DNA of 64,000 bases, taken from assembly GCA_004335835.1 (NCBI GenBank), contig RWJK01001967.1:114312-178311 (forward strand). Reading direction: 5' to 3'. The notes under the pieces were generated by a model that made no database searches, was not told where the DNA came from, and saw only the letters and a program-made list of their open reading frames with translations. Made by a program: the position numbers and the translations under genes. The DNA is from Scenedesmus sp. ARA3 (taxonomy: Eukaryota > Chlorophyta > Chlorophyceae > Sphaeropleales > Scenedesmaceae). Shown in pieces: positions 47,440-57,001 of this stretch (position 1 is the first letter of the stretch; every line of letters begins with the position of its first letter).

Positions 47440-48756
47440 TCTACTTACTTGCTTTTTGCTGTTCAAGCACTTGCACCATCGCACCTTATCAGACTTCAAA
47501 CAAGCACCTGCCTGCTTTTGTGAGAACCCTGCCATAGCATGTACCAGCCATACGCTTGTACGCGCACCGTTTGATGCAACAAGTGTGCACGTTTGCTGTC
47601 AGCGCCGCAATCATAACAACATAGCTGTTGTTGACAGCTCATGTTGTGATCTGCCACACACGCTGCAGACATGCAGCTGCTCAGGCAGCAGCACAAGGGC
47701 ATGTGCGCATGTGGCACGATGTAGTGATCAAAATGACAACCTCTAATTGCCGGGTATAACAGTTTACTTTGAACTCTGCAGAGGCACTACCTGGAGCTGC
47801 TGAACCTTTATGCCCCATCGGCTGGCTCTGTCATGTTCAGATGTTACTTGACCTGTATGTAACACTTGTTACGTCCTTCAACACTGCACAGGCACTACCT
47901 GGAGCTGCTGATTCTGGATGCCTCAGGGCAGCAGCGCAGGGGCAAGGACTGTGTGGCAGCATGTGCTACACAACATTCTGGTCACACTGTGTGATGCAAT
48001 TTGTAACACTGCAGAGGCACTATCTGGAACTTCTGAACCTGGATGCCTCAGGGCAGCAGCGCAGGGGCAATGACCGCGTGGCATCGGCAGCAGTACCCTT
48101 GGGCCCGCAGCCGCCGCAGCAGCTGCCGCCTGGCTGGCCGCTGCCTGCTGACAGGACTGAGGTCTGGGTGCTCACCAGCACTTCAGGTGAGGGAGTGTTA
48201 TTTGGGTGCGTCATGTTGATACTGTATTGCTTTGGGGTGCCCTGCTGGTGGTAACGGCTGTCTGCTGCCTGCTCACCAGATTAAAGTTTGGGTGCTAACC
48301 AGCACGTCAGGTGGAACAGTGTAATATTTTCTGTCAGTTTGTGGGGTGTTTTTGCGCCCTTGCCGCCTGGCTGGCCGCTGCCTGCTGGCAAGACTGAGGT
48401 CTGGGTGCTGACGAGCACTTCAGGTGAGGGTTGAGATCCAAATTTTTTCCCAAGATTGCTCTTGGCTTTTGGGGCCCCTGGCAGCTGGCTGCTGCCTGCT
48501 GCCTGCTGCCTGCTGCCTGCTGACAAGTGTGAGGTTCAACTCCCTGCTGACATCAGACACAGCCCCCTTTAATTAATAGTTCATGATGTTGCTAATCTAC
48601 GTGTCTTGCCTGCCTGCTGCCGCTGCAGGTGCTGCCCCCATGAGCAATGAAGCCAGGGAGGCACCCTACAGGCGAGTAGCACAGCGGCTGGCGGAGCTGC
48701 CCTGGCCACGCAACGACATACAACTGTCCTGCAAGCCTAAGCCTGATCAGCCGTGA
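45009..48756 (+). CDS. G/T(U)-mismatch-specific DNA glycosylase (MUG/TDG family)
   Basis: Base-excision-repair enzyme that removes thymine or uracil opposite guanine. Exons 45009-45392, 46008-46098, 46324-46429, 47082-47173, 47331-47383, 48015-48186 and 48629-48756 (TGA) all join in frame; from 45009 they encode 341 residues. The first part is Ala/Ser/Thr-rich and basic (RRRTRSSNSTG, GHKRQRKAY). The catalytic core begins at LRLIL|IGHNPSEHAWHTGHYYSNPSNRMW, the family's G-I/H-N-P motif with the conserved Asn. It continues through VGFTDVGSGQPGTD, FQRWRAAFYARL, APRLVAFTGK, WVLTSTSG and APYRRVAQRLAELPWPR. The acceptor at 47082 was chosen because it restores both phase and the family sequence (SSLFTAADF). 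The start codon is not settled. Echo copies of exon edges sit in at least four of its introns and after its stop. Confidence 0.88.
45485..45840 (+). repeat. Two echoes of the 3' edge of glycosylase exon 1
   Basis: The exon end GGCCTGCCGGAGAAGCTTGG..GGCTGCCCCACTGCGGCTC..CTGGTGGGTT recurs at 45486-45540 and 45782-45835. Both are diverged, and the flanking GGTTGACTCCTGTG.A..AC.GGCCTGCTTGAGAAGCTTG is also shared between the copies. Donor GT is retained in both. Confidence 0.85.
46605..46685 (+). repeat. Echo of the 3' edge of glycosylase exon 3
   Basis: CATGCCTGCTGCTGTG.GGTTGG..TTCACTGACGTGGGCAGCGG..GGCACCCACAG|GTGAGC repeats 46366-46436 about 250 bp downstream, with the donor preserved. Confidence 0.9.
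46966..47052 (+). repeat. CTG microsatellite, about 29 units, in intron 3 of the glycosylase gene
   Basis: A perfect CTG run ending 30 nt before the acceptor at 47081. It is the longest of many sense-strand CTG tracts placed directly in front of 3' splice sites in this window. Confidence 0.95.
47775..47960 (+). repeat. Two echoes of the 5' edge of glycosylase exon 6
   Basis: AGGCACTACCTGGAGCTGCT at about 47783 and 47890 copies the first codons of exon 6 (RHYLELLN, real start 48015). The second copy extends through GATGCCTCAGGGCAGCAGCG..CAGGGGCAA. The preceding bases are CTGCAG in copy 1 and GCACAG in copy 2, both usable acceptors. Spacings are about 107 and 125 bp. Confidence 0.88.
48240..48430 (+). 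repeat. Two echoes of the 3' edge of glycosylase exon 6
   Basis: Copies of CCGCCTGGCTGGCCGCTGCC..GACTGAGGTCTGGGTGCT.AC.AGCACTTCAG|GTGAGG lie at about 48260-48312 (partial, GTCAGGTGGA) and 48360-48430 (nearly perfect). The real exon edge is at 48130-48190. Confidence 0.88.
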
Positions 48757-48764
48757 TAGCTCAC

Positions 48765-48975
48765 CAGTGCTGAACAGGCAACTGGCACAGCGGCTGGGGG
48801 AGCTGCCCTGGCCTCGCACCGACATACAACTCGCCTGCAGGGTGGATCAGCCATGACATCAGTCGTGACAGCTGGTCAGTGCTGAGCGGGCAACTGGCGG
48901 AGCGGCTGACGGTGCTGCCCTGGCTACGCAGCGACATCTAGCTGGCCTGCAGGCCTGACAGCTGATCTGCTGCGG
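48765..48975 (+). repeat. Two diverged echoes of the glycosylase C-terminus after the stop
   Basis: GGCACAGCGGCTGG.GGAGCTGCCCTGGCC..CGCA.CGACATACAACT and variants recur at about 48780-48850 and 48893-48960. They copy the end of the last exon (AQRLAELPWPRNDIQL). A weaker third copy may lie at 49065-49110. Confidence 0.8.
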
Positions 48976-49553
48976 CCGACTGAGCTGCTCTGGCCATAGA
49001 GACACAGCCCTATCCGCATGCCTGGCCTGTAGCACTGGAATGTGACATCTATCTGAAAGCTGGCGTTGCAGCGGCTGGCAGAGCTGCCCTGGCTGCGCAC
49101 TGACAGCAAAACACCTGCAGCAGTGATCAGCCACGACAACCGACCCGCTGCCCTGACGCCGCTGCGACATTCACTCGTTGCACCTCCTGGCAGTCGCAGC
49201 TGAAGTTGGAGCTTCAATGTAGGCAGAGGCAGGCATGTGTTTCAGGCACAATGCAGCTTGCCGCATGCACACAACCCGCTCTGTCAACAATGCGCCAACA
49301 CCTCCTGCTGCCTGCTGCTGCTTGGGCATCAGTGCCTCTAGGTGAGCAAATTGCAGTATCAGCAGTGGGTGCTGCTAGATAGCAGCTCTTTTGAGGTGTG
49401 GCACTGCACAGTAGGGTTTTGAAGAGCCGCTGATAGAGCTTGAGCATTGATGCCACATTTTGTGCAAAGCTTGCTGCGGCTGAACTCAAGTGCTAGTTTG
49501 GCAATGCTGAGCCTCAGTACTGAGGCACCACTGAGGCAGTAGTGCGTGATCCA

Positions 49554-50519
49554 TGTTGCGTTTAATGGTGTGACCATGCATAGTGTGTGCCAGCTGGTGT
49601 AAGCACCAAGCTGGCCAGGAACGCAGTGATGCTGACAGCAGCACGCTTGCTACCTGGGCATTAAATCCTGTCAAGTTTCCAGCTCAACTGCTGCCAGCTT
49701 GACACCCAAAACCCAAACCCTCGCCTGGCACATGATTAAGCAGTATTGCAACTGCTAACTGCCCTGCAGGCGAGTGAGCGCAGTGAAGTAACAGTGCCAT
49801 GCCAGGCAACGTGCTGCTGCGTGTCAGCTGCAGGGCCAGACCAGCCGTCTGCCCTCAGCTGAATGTATATCAGATTCTATGGCATGATGAATAGTAATTT
49901 ACAGCCGGTCACTGCGCCAATGCGTGAGCCGGGCGTTGTATCGACGACAGCGGTTATGCGTTTACGTCACCAGGCCATGCATAACTGGCCTTGTATGGTA
50001 CCTCACATATTACCGTTGTATGTACAGAGTTCGCGTTGCCTCGGCATGCCCAATCTTGGCTGCCTTTGTTCTCGACGTGTGCCCTGCTGTGGCTGGCTAC
50101 AGCCCACCACCATGCCTGGCAGTGCTACTGCCTGTCTGAAGGTTTGACTAGGCATATGTACCATATACCAGGCCTCCATCTCGTGACTGGCCTTTGCATG
50201 TTCATATGAGCACGTTGTAGGTCCTGGAAGGCACTGTTTTGGGGCCCCAGGCCCATAGCAGCAGCGCCCAGCTGCCTCCTGTTTGCGGAGACTTTCTGTC
50301 CCCTTGGCTAGTATTCTGCACCCCTGCTGCATGCATGCCGAATGCGGAGTTGGGATTAGAGGTCTGCCCGCCAGGCCATTGTATAGTAGCACTTCGCCGC
50401 CAGAGCCTCTCGGGGCCTGCTCAGGCTTGTTATATGTTGACCAGCGGTTACCTGGTTTTACCCCCCTGGCGCTTCGCCCTGCGAGTGCCCATGCGGCTAG
50501 AAATAATAATGCGTGGATT
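49554..50519. mobile_element. Dispersed repeat, copy 2 (probable retroelement or LTR fragment)
   Basis: Matches 7107-8081 over its whole length, with substitutions of a few percent and small indels; for example the CAGCCCACCACCATGCCTGG and AAATAATAATGCGTGGATT blocks are identical. Unlike copy 1 it continues past the end of homology. The following sequence holds a TATA-like CTATATAAAG at 50561-50570, then a pyrimidine stretch and further unique DNA. That arrangement would suit an LTR (U3 with promoter), but no primer-binding site, second LTR or polymerase coding sequence is visible. Confidence 0.75.
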
Positions 50520-50560
50520 GTTAGTAGTATAGTAGCACTTTGAGGGCTCGCTCACGGCCC

Positions 50561-50570
50561 CTATATAAAG
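50561..50570 (+). promoter_or_regulatory. TATA-like element downstream of repeat copy 2
   Basis: CTATATAAAG is one of the few good TATA boxes in the window. It lies about 40 bp after the point where the two repeat copies can no longer be compared because of the gap in copy 1, so it may belong to the element's own promoter. No transcript start can be inferred. Confidence 0.4.
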
Positions 50571-51606
50571 GGTGCCTTCCACTTTCTTTTTCAACATAGA
50601 AGTCCCCACAGACGGGCGACGTATCTTGTGTCGTGGTACGTTTAAGTAAAAAGGTAACTCACTGTTGCCCTGTCCCGGTCTCTCTCCTGCTGCGTCCGGT
50701 TTCGCCTGCCACGGACGGTGCCACGCGCACGGCCAGCAGCCCATAGTCAAGAGCAGCTGTCACAAGCAGCTCTTTGCTGCAGTTTGCAGGCTAGGCAAGC
50801 ACCAGCCTGACAGCTACAGCCCATAGCGACCCCATACCACCACTTCGATCCCCCTTCTAGCGGCTAAGGAGGTGCACGCACTCACGCGCTGGTCACATTG
50901 TGCTGCTAAAGCTTCCAGCCAACACATGAACCAGTTACAGGCAAACCCACAGCCCTGACTGCTCAGCGCACAACTCAGCACTACATCCCTGCGGCCCGCA
51001 CAGACTAAGGGTGTCACAGAGGGAACATTTAGACGTAGCTTCCTGCAGTTGTGCTGCTTGACCACTCACTGCTGCACGGGCACGCCTTGTGTGAATGACC
51101 ACCCGTTACATACCAACTCCAGTTTTGTTGAGCAGCGTCCTAACCGCCGACATGTGCACCTTGCTGTTGCAGGCTTCTGCTGCAATCATCGCTTGATGCA
51201 GCATGCACTGCTCAGCGTGCAAAGAACCCTGGAAGTACCCACTGGGGTGGCGCCTAGCGCTGGAGAAGTGACTTGTACATTACTCTAGCGCATTGCTGGA
51301 TTCCAGTCAGCATGCGCTGCTCATCGTTCATAGACGCTCGCAGGCGCTTGATGACAATGTGTTGGTGTTCTTCCAGCTTGTTTCTGCCACTGGGTCGCGT
51401 GTGCTGCCACCAGCTTCTGTTTGCAAACTGGGGTTTCGGGGCTCGCGATTGGTGCTGCATGCGCAAAGGTATTCAAGCGCCTCGTCGGCAATATAAAGCT
51501 CAAACGTTTGTTGGTAATCTCGCCGTGTGGTCTCACATGTGCAGCAGCCGCGCTCACGCTTCCTGCATACTGTTCCACTCAGCTGTTCCGAGACGCAGCA
51601 TCGACG
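50571..51606. other. Intergenic region before the MYND gene
   Basis: No gene recognised. It may contain the remaining part of repeat copy 2 (up to about 50760) and the MYND-gene promoter. Confidence 0.4.
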
Positions 51607-52759
51607 ATGTCCGATGACGAAGATAACCGTGTGTATACTGGACACGGACCTCACGAAGATGTTTCCATCAACGGTTTTATCTTCTGTGCCAGCCACGGCA
51701 GGGAGTGGTGCCATGTCTGCTGCACTGATCACAAGGCCTGCAACAACATACAGGCAAGTAGGAACGATCAGGGATTTGCGTATAAAGGAAATCAAACCTC
51801 GTCCAAATACTTGTGTCGCTTTCTGCCCGCCATAAGCAAGCAGCAGCGGCGGCGGCAGCGGCGGCGGCAGCAGCAGCAGCAGCGTGGCATGTTGAGTACT
51901 GCCAGAGCAGTTGAGCAGGGCAGCACTTCAAATGCACGAAGCCTACATCAGTACCGCACAGCACTGCTGAAAAGCATGCTGGATACAGTAGAGCTGTCCT
52001 GCGCTGAAGCATGCTATGTGTGTATGCGCGACAACAGTATGCCATGCATTGCAGCTACATCACAGCCACAGCAGCCCATTTTACCAAACTGTGTTGGTTC
52101 TCTGCATCACAGTTTGAAGACCACCTTACCGAGGAGCAGCGCGAACGACTTGTAGGGAAAGTAAAGAAAGGCTTCAAGATACTTGTAGAGAAATAAAGAA
52201 AGGCTTCAAGATACTTTTTGAAGACCTGGAAGACAGGCAGCAGCTGTCTGTGGCAGGCCTGTGGAAGAGGGTCCAAGGCAACAAAGCGGCTTGCAAGCGC
52301 CACAGCAAGATTGGCTGCAGCAGCTGCTTCGACTTCCAGCAGCAGCTGCTGCAGACGCTGCTGCCGGTTGCTGCTGCAGCAGCCGCAGCACCAGCAACAA
52401 CAGTAAGCCATGCAGCAGCAACAGCAGCAAGTGGTCAAGCAACGGCAGCAGCAGCAGCAGCAGGGGGAGCCGCAGCAGCAACATGCAGCCAAGACACTGC
52501 AGCATCAGGCAGCAGCAAACGGCACGCGTGCTGGCGGTGCGGCGCCCAGAAAGGCTCTAACACAGCAGCAGCAGGGACAGCAGCAGCAGCAGGGACAGCA
52601 GCAGCAGGTGCCAACATCAGTTTGCACAGGTGCAGCCGTTGCCAGCGCGCCAAGTATTGCAGCAGGGACTGCCAAGTGGCGGATTATGCTGAGCATAAGG
52701 CGCAGTGCAAGCGGTGGGCACAGCAGCGGCAGGAGCGCCCTGCGGAGGCACAGCAGTAG
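51607..52759 (+). CDS. MYND zinc-finger protein
   Basis: Proposed exons 51607-51753, 52113-52160 and 52199-52759 (TAG) give 251 residues. The N-terminus (MSDDEDNRVY...FCASHGREWCHVCCTDHKACNN) has its own Cys/His cluster, common in algal MYND proteins. A helical middle (EDHLTEEQRERL; KGFKILFEDLEDRQQL; VAGLWKRVQGNKAACKRH) is followed by a Gln/Ala-rich linker. The MYND finger CWRCGAQ(20-odd residues)LHRCSRCQRAKYCSRDCQ..YAEHKAQC is complete. MYND fingers mediate protein-protein contacts. Two odd joins need testing: exon 1 ends at CAG|GCAAGT, a GC-AG intron, and the gap 52161-52198 is a 38-bp tandem-duplicated piece that must be removed to keep frame. A further exon between 51753 and 52113 cannot be excluded. 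Confidence 0.75.
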
Positions 52760-53615
52760 TGTGAATAAGTGACGGTGCTGGAGTGAGGTCAGCTGCTGGT
52801 GCTGTTGATTGCAAGTGTATGGGCTTGCAGCATCCTGCAGGGTGATACAAGACCATCTGCGGCAGCATGTGAGTTTTACGCTTCCAGCAATGTCTTGAAA
52901 TACAGCAACAAGCATTTGCAGCTGGTCACCCCATAAGCGTGTGAAGCACGGAGGGCCACAGGGCAGCTTGAATTCAATAAGTGCAGGGGCAGGATGCGGC
53001 GAGAAGGCGAGGGAAACACACTGTGTACAATGTTTTGGGACGCCGCGTAGGCCATACGGATGAGCGTGATGGTGTAGCAGCTGTATACTGCAGCAATGCA
53101 TGCTTTCATATTGAGATGGGTGTTACTCAAACCGCGTCCGCAGTTGCAGAGCAGTTGGCTGTGTTGAATGACAGCCCGCTGCTGCTGGCAGGTGGGCATG
53201 CGCAGGAGCGCCTGACCCTTCCCGCTGCAACAGTTTGCAAAGCTATTCCTGCCTGTTGTTTTTTTTGTTGTTGAACTCATCGCCATGGCCTTATATTTGA
53301 GCACAGTTGGCAGCATCTGTGTGTCATTTTCTTGTTTGACTTCAGGGCTTAAGGCAGTTCTTTGTCACTTTCACGTAGGTAGAAGCAGAAGCAAAACTTT
53401 ATGCACAATATGATGACATTTACAGTACAGTGCTGATCAGTAAGAGTGTCCAGCTGCTTCTTTGCTGCTAAAAGCTGGGCATACACCTTCACATCAGCAG
53501 TGCACCTGCTGTTTTGTAAGCTACTTGACTGGTGATCGCCTGGCGAAGGCCAAAAATCTATCTTCGAAACGCTGTAGCACATAGTTGCTGGACCAGCGGC
53601 AGGCAGCTGTACACT
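52760..53615. other. Intergenic region between the MYND and SSU72 genes
   Basis: No gene recognised. Two same-strand genes are separated by about 0.85 kb that must hold the MYND 3' end and SSU72 promoter. Confidence 0.4.
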
Positions 53616-54121
53616 ATGCCGCAGAAACTTCGCTTTGCAATGGTCTGCGCGTCCAACCAGAACAGAAGCATGGAGGCACACCGCGTGCTGAAGGAACACA
53701 ACTTCAACGTAAGTTTATTTCCCCTTTAGATCACTGTTAAGAACGACTGCTGCCCGCATACCAACAGCATGAGCAGCAGCAGTAGACACAGCAGCATTGG
53801 AAGCAGATTGCAGCTGAGGACAGCACATGCTCCGTAGACAGTGTGGGTCCCTTGAACCTAGTCTTTAGCATCACTTTGGTTGGTGAGCACCTCTTCACAG
53901 TACTTCGGTGGTGCAGTGGCTAGCAAGCAAGCAGCAGTCACAACCCGCAGCACATCACACATGCCTGCAGCCACAGTCAGCAGTTGTCCTGATGTATGCA
54001 GTTTTCAAGGTGATCTGTTCAGTTTCTTCTAGCAGATTATCAGCAACCTATACGCAGAGCAGAACGTTTCACAAAGCAACATCAATGCTTGGTGTCTGGT
54101 CTGACACATGCCGCGCCTCAA

Positions 54122-54158
<37 letters not shown>

Positions 54159-54166
54159 GGCCTCAA

Positions 54167-54197
<31 letters not shown>

Positions 54198-55080
54198 ACC
54201 ATGCGCAGGTCTGCTCGTACGGCGTGGGTGGTCACGTGAAGCTGCCCGGGCCAGGGCCAAAGCAGCCCAACGTGTACGATTTTGGCACACGCTATGACTT
54301 CATTTTCAACGACCTCAAGTCCAAGGTAGGTCTGTGGTTGGTGGTCACTGCTGAAGACCGAGATTCTTCATCTTGTCTGCGGCACAATGAGCAGGCTTGT
54401 AAGGTCAGTCTACAGCAGCAGCAGCAGCAGCAGCAGCAGGAGGTTTGTATGGGACAACTTCAAAGCTGGGTGAAAATCACTGCAATGATGCATGCGACGT
54501 GCGTTGTGTGCTGTGCTGTGGATTATCTGTACATAACTGCCATCTATGCCGCATTGCCTTGCAGGATGAGGCACTATACACATGCAACGGTCGGCCGACG
54601 ATGCTGCAATGCAAACCTGGCAGTCAAGGCAGCGTTGTTTGAGTACTTGTGTGCTGCTGTTGCTGCTGCATATGCAGGATGAGGCGCTGTACACGCGCAA
54701 CGGCCTGCTCACAATGCTGCAGCGCAACATGGCAGTCAAAGCAGCGCCAGAGAAGTGGCAGTACTGCAGGTGCGAACACTGGCACCTGGCAGCAGTGCGA
54801 GAAATGTGATTCTGCTTGCAGGAAATCTTGCAGGGCAGCTTGCAGGCCAGCTTGCAGGATAGCTCTCAGAGCTGTGTCGTCGCAGGAAAGGCAGCTGAGA
54901 CAATACCACAGCTAGAAGGGTGGGCGCAGCTGCAGGACCACATCACAGTCCACCATGCCAGATTTGCGGTACAACGTTGCCCTGCCTGCGGGGAGAGAAG
55001 AGGTTTGTGTCTTGCAGATGCCATCACAGGTGCGCAGGAGTGTATACCTGTCACAAAAGCTCGATGGCATTTTGTGCTGC

Positions 55081-55143
<63 letters not shown>

Positions 55144-56464
55144 AGGGAGGTGTTTGATGCTGTGGTGTGCTTTGAGGAGAAGGTCATGCAGCAGGTCATT
55201 GAAGGTGGGATCCATCACAACAACCCGCCATGCTTGCATGTCTCCAAAATATTTCAATGCAAGCTCTTTGTCATCAGAACTAGGAGTTGCGCGCATGCGG
55301 CAGACAGCAGAGCCGATACAGAGACGCAGCGGCATGGCGCAGCAGTATGGAATTCTTCAGCTTGTTTTGCAACGTTGTCTGTCTACAGATGCACTGGTGC
55401 ACGCGCGGGCCGCCTTTTTCATTGAAATGAAACGTGTTCCTGCTTGCTGTGCAGACATGGCTGGCAGGCCGCAGATACTCTTGAAGCCTGTGCTGGTCAT
55501 CAACATTGTGAGTGGCATCAAGCTGTGGTAGCGGTTCTGGACGGTTGTGAGAATATGTTTATGCTGTGAGCCTGATTTCACAGTCACAACATGCAGTAGC
55601 TTGTTGTCCTTGCCGGACGATCTGTCTGTATAGAAAGGGCAATGCTCAGCATGCGTAAACCAGCCACATGTGCAGCGACAGCAGAAGGCTGCAGTGCCCT
55701 GTGTTATTCTTGCTACACTGTGGTTCTGTGACCAGGCTGGTCAGGATTGGAGTGCTCCTCTGCATTGCGTACTTGACGCATCACTGTGTTACATTCAGTT
55801 ACATCACCCTGTTATAAAATGTCACATGTTGTTACTTGCTTTCAGGATGTGAAGGACAACCATGAGGAGGCAGCAAAGGTGGCACCACAAACCCTGCAGC
55901 TCTGCCAGATGGTGAGCAGCAGGTGCTGTCGAGCTGGCTCTGTGCGTTGTATGATACTCCCTTGTATGCATCTTCAGGCTGTTTCAGGACAGCAAATGGA
56001 TGGCGCCACACACCCTGCAGCTCTGTCAGATGGTGAGCAGCAGTGCCTGCAAGCCGACAACCTGCTGATTTGTGTTGCAATCTGCAGATTTTGTTGTGTC
56101 TGGCTTGGTTGTCGCTGCTGCTGCTGCTGCAGCTGCTGCTCGATTGAGCTGGTATTGCTCATGGCCAAGTGCTTGCAGAGATTGCCCTTCAAATCTGCAT
56201 TTGCACTATTCGCAAGCATGGCTGGCTGCCGTGGAATCATCCACAGTCGTTGTGACAGCTGTTGTGACAGCAGCAGCACGCCATTCCTATGAGTTTCCCG
56301 CTGTACCCAGTTTATCCGGTGCGCTCATTGCCTTACTCTATCTGCTGCTGCTGCTGCTGCAGCTGGAGGCGGCTGACTCCTGGGAGGGTGCAGTGGATGA
56401 GGTGATGGCTCACTTTGAGCTGGAGCACCAGCGCCGCGCCACCTACACCATCTGCTACTACTGA
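53616..56464 (+). CDS. SSU72: SSU72, RNA polymerase II CTD Ser5/Ser7 phosphatase
   Basis: Removes phosphate from the RNA polymerase II C-terminal repeat during termination and 3'-end processing, as a subunit of the cleavage/polyadenylation machinery. Seven exons (53616-53708, 54209-54325, 54678-54769, 55146-55204, 55455-55507, 55846-55911, 56363-56464, TGA) encode 193 residues, the usual length for SSU72. The protein tyrosine phosphatase-type loop C-ASNQNR-S (CX5R) is at residues 10-17. Other family blocks are [62 protein letters not shown] with the conserved acidic residue, and the closing H.RR.TYTICYY. All phases agree. Introns 2-4 and 7 carry (CTG)n tracts up to the acceptor, and edge echoes lie near exons 3, 6 and 7. 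Confidence 0.97.
54558..54640 (+). repeat. Echo of the 5' edge and body of SSU72 exon 3
   Basis: TTGCAG|GATGAGGCACTATACACATG..CAACGGTC...CAAACCTGGCAGTCAAGGCAGCG copies the first about 70 nt of exon 3 (real start 54678) about 113 bp upstream. It has several changes, including Arg to Cys codons. The acceptor is intact and the frame stays open over this length. Confidence 0.85.
55076..55143 (+). repeat. CTG microsatellite abutting the SSU72 exon 4 acceptor
   Basis: Twenty-two CTG units with a single TTG interruption, running directly into CAG|GGAGGTG at 55145. The repeat itself supplies the pyrimidine-containing region and the AG of the splice site. Confidence 0.9.
55975..56045 (+). repeat. Echo of the 3' edge of SSU72 exon 6
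   Basis: GGCGCCACACACCCTGCAGC..TCTGTCAGATG|GTGAGCAGCAG repeats the end of exon 6 ([10 protein letters not shown], 55880-55925) about 122 bp downstream, donor intact. Confidence 0.9.
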
Positions 56465-56623
56465 AGCTGATTTGAACCTCTGAAGCCATCTACAATCTGG
56501 GCACCCCTTGCAGCAATGCCGTTTCAAACCCTGAACGGCAGTGGGGCCAGCGCGGCGGCAGCAGCAGAAGGCTGCCTGCAAGTAGCATCACCATTGCTGG
56601 TGCTGCTGCTGCCGCCGCCGAGC

Positions 56624-57001
56624 AGTGGATGAGGTGATGGCTCACTTTGAGCTGGAGCACCAGCGGCGCACCACCTACACCATCTGCTACTACTGAAGCC
56701 CCTCGCCAAGCATTAGCTGGCTGCAATCATGGAGCAGCGCCAGCGCAGCAGCAGCAGCAGCAGCAGCGGCAGCAGCAGCCAACAGCTGCTGCATGCGAGG
56801 AGTCCTGTTTCGTCTGCTGCTGGCACCGCTAGGCAGCCAGGTTTTGCCTGTGGCACACTTTGAGCTGGAGCACCAGCGGCGCGCCACCTACACCATCTGC
56901 TACTACTGAAGCCCAGCTGCAGTTGGTTTTCTCTGTTGTCAGAGGGCGGCACTGCCAGCGCAGTGCGGCGGGGTACCACCTACATGGTCTGCTACTACTG
57001 A
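56624..57001 (+). repeat. Three echoes of the SSU72 C-terminal exon with stop codon
   Basis: GATGAGGTGATGGCTCACTT..GAGCTGGAGCACCAGCGGCG..TACACCATCTGCTACTACTGA recurs, ending at 56695 and 56909, with a short remnant ending at 57001; the real stop ends at 56464. Two copies are almost perfect at the protein level ([16 protein letters not shown]), so only the last about 20-24 residues are repeated. Confidence 0.92.
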
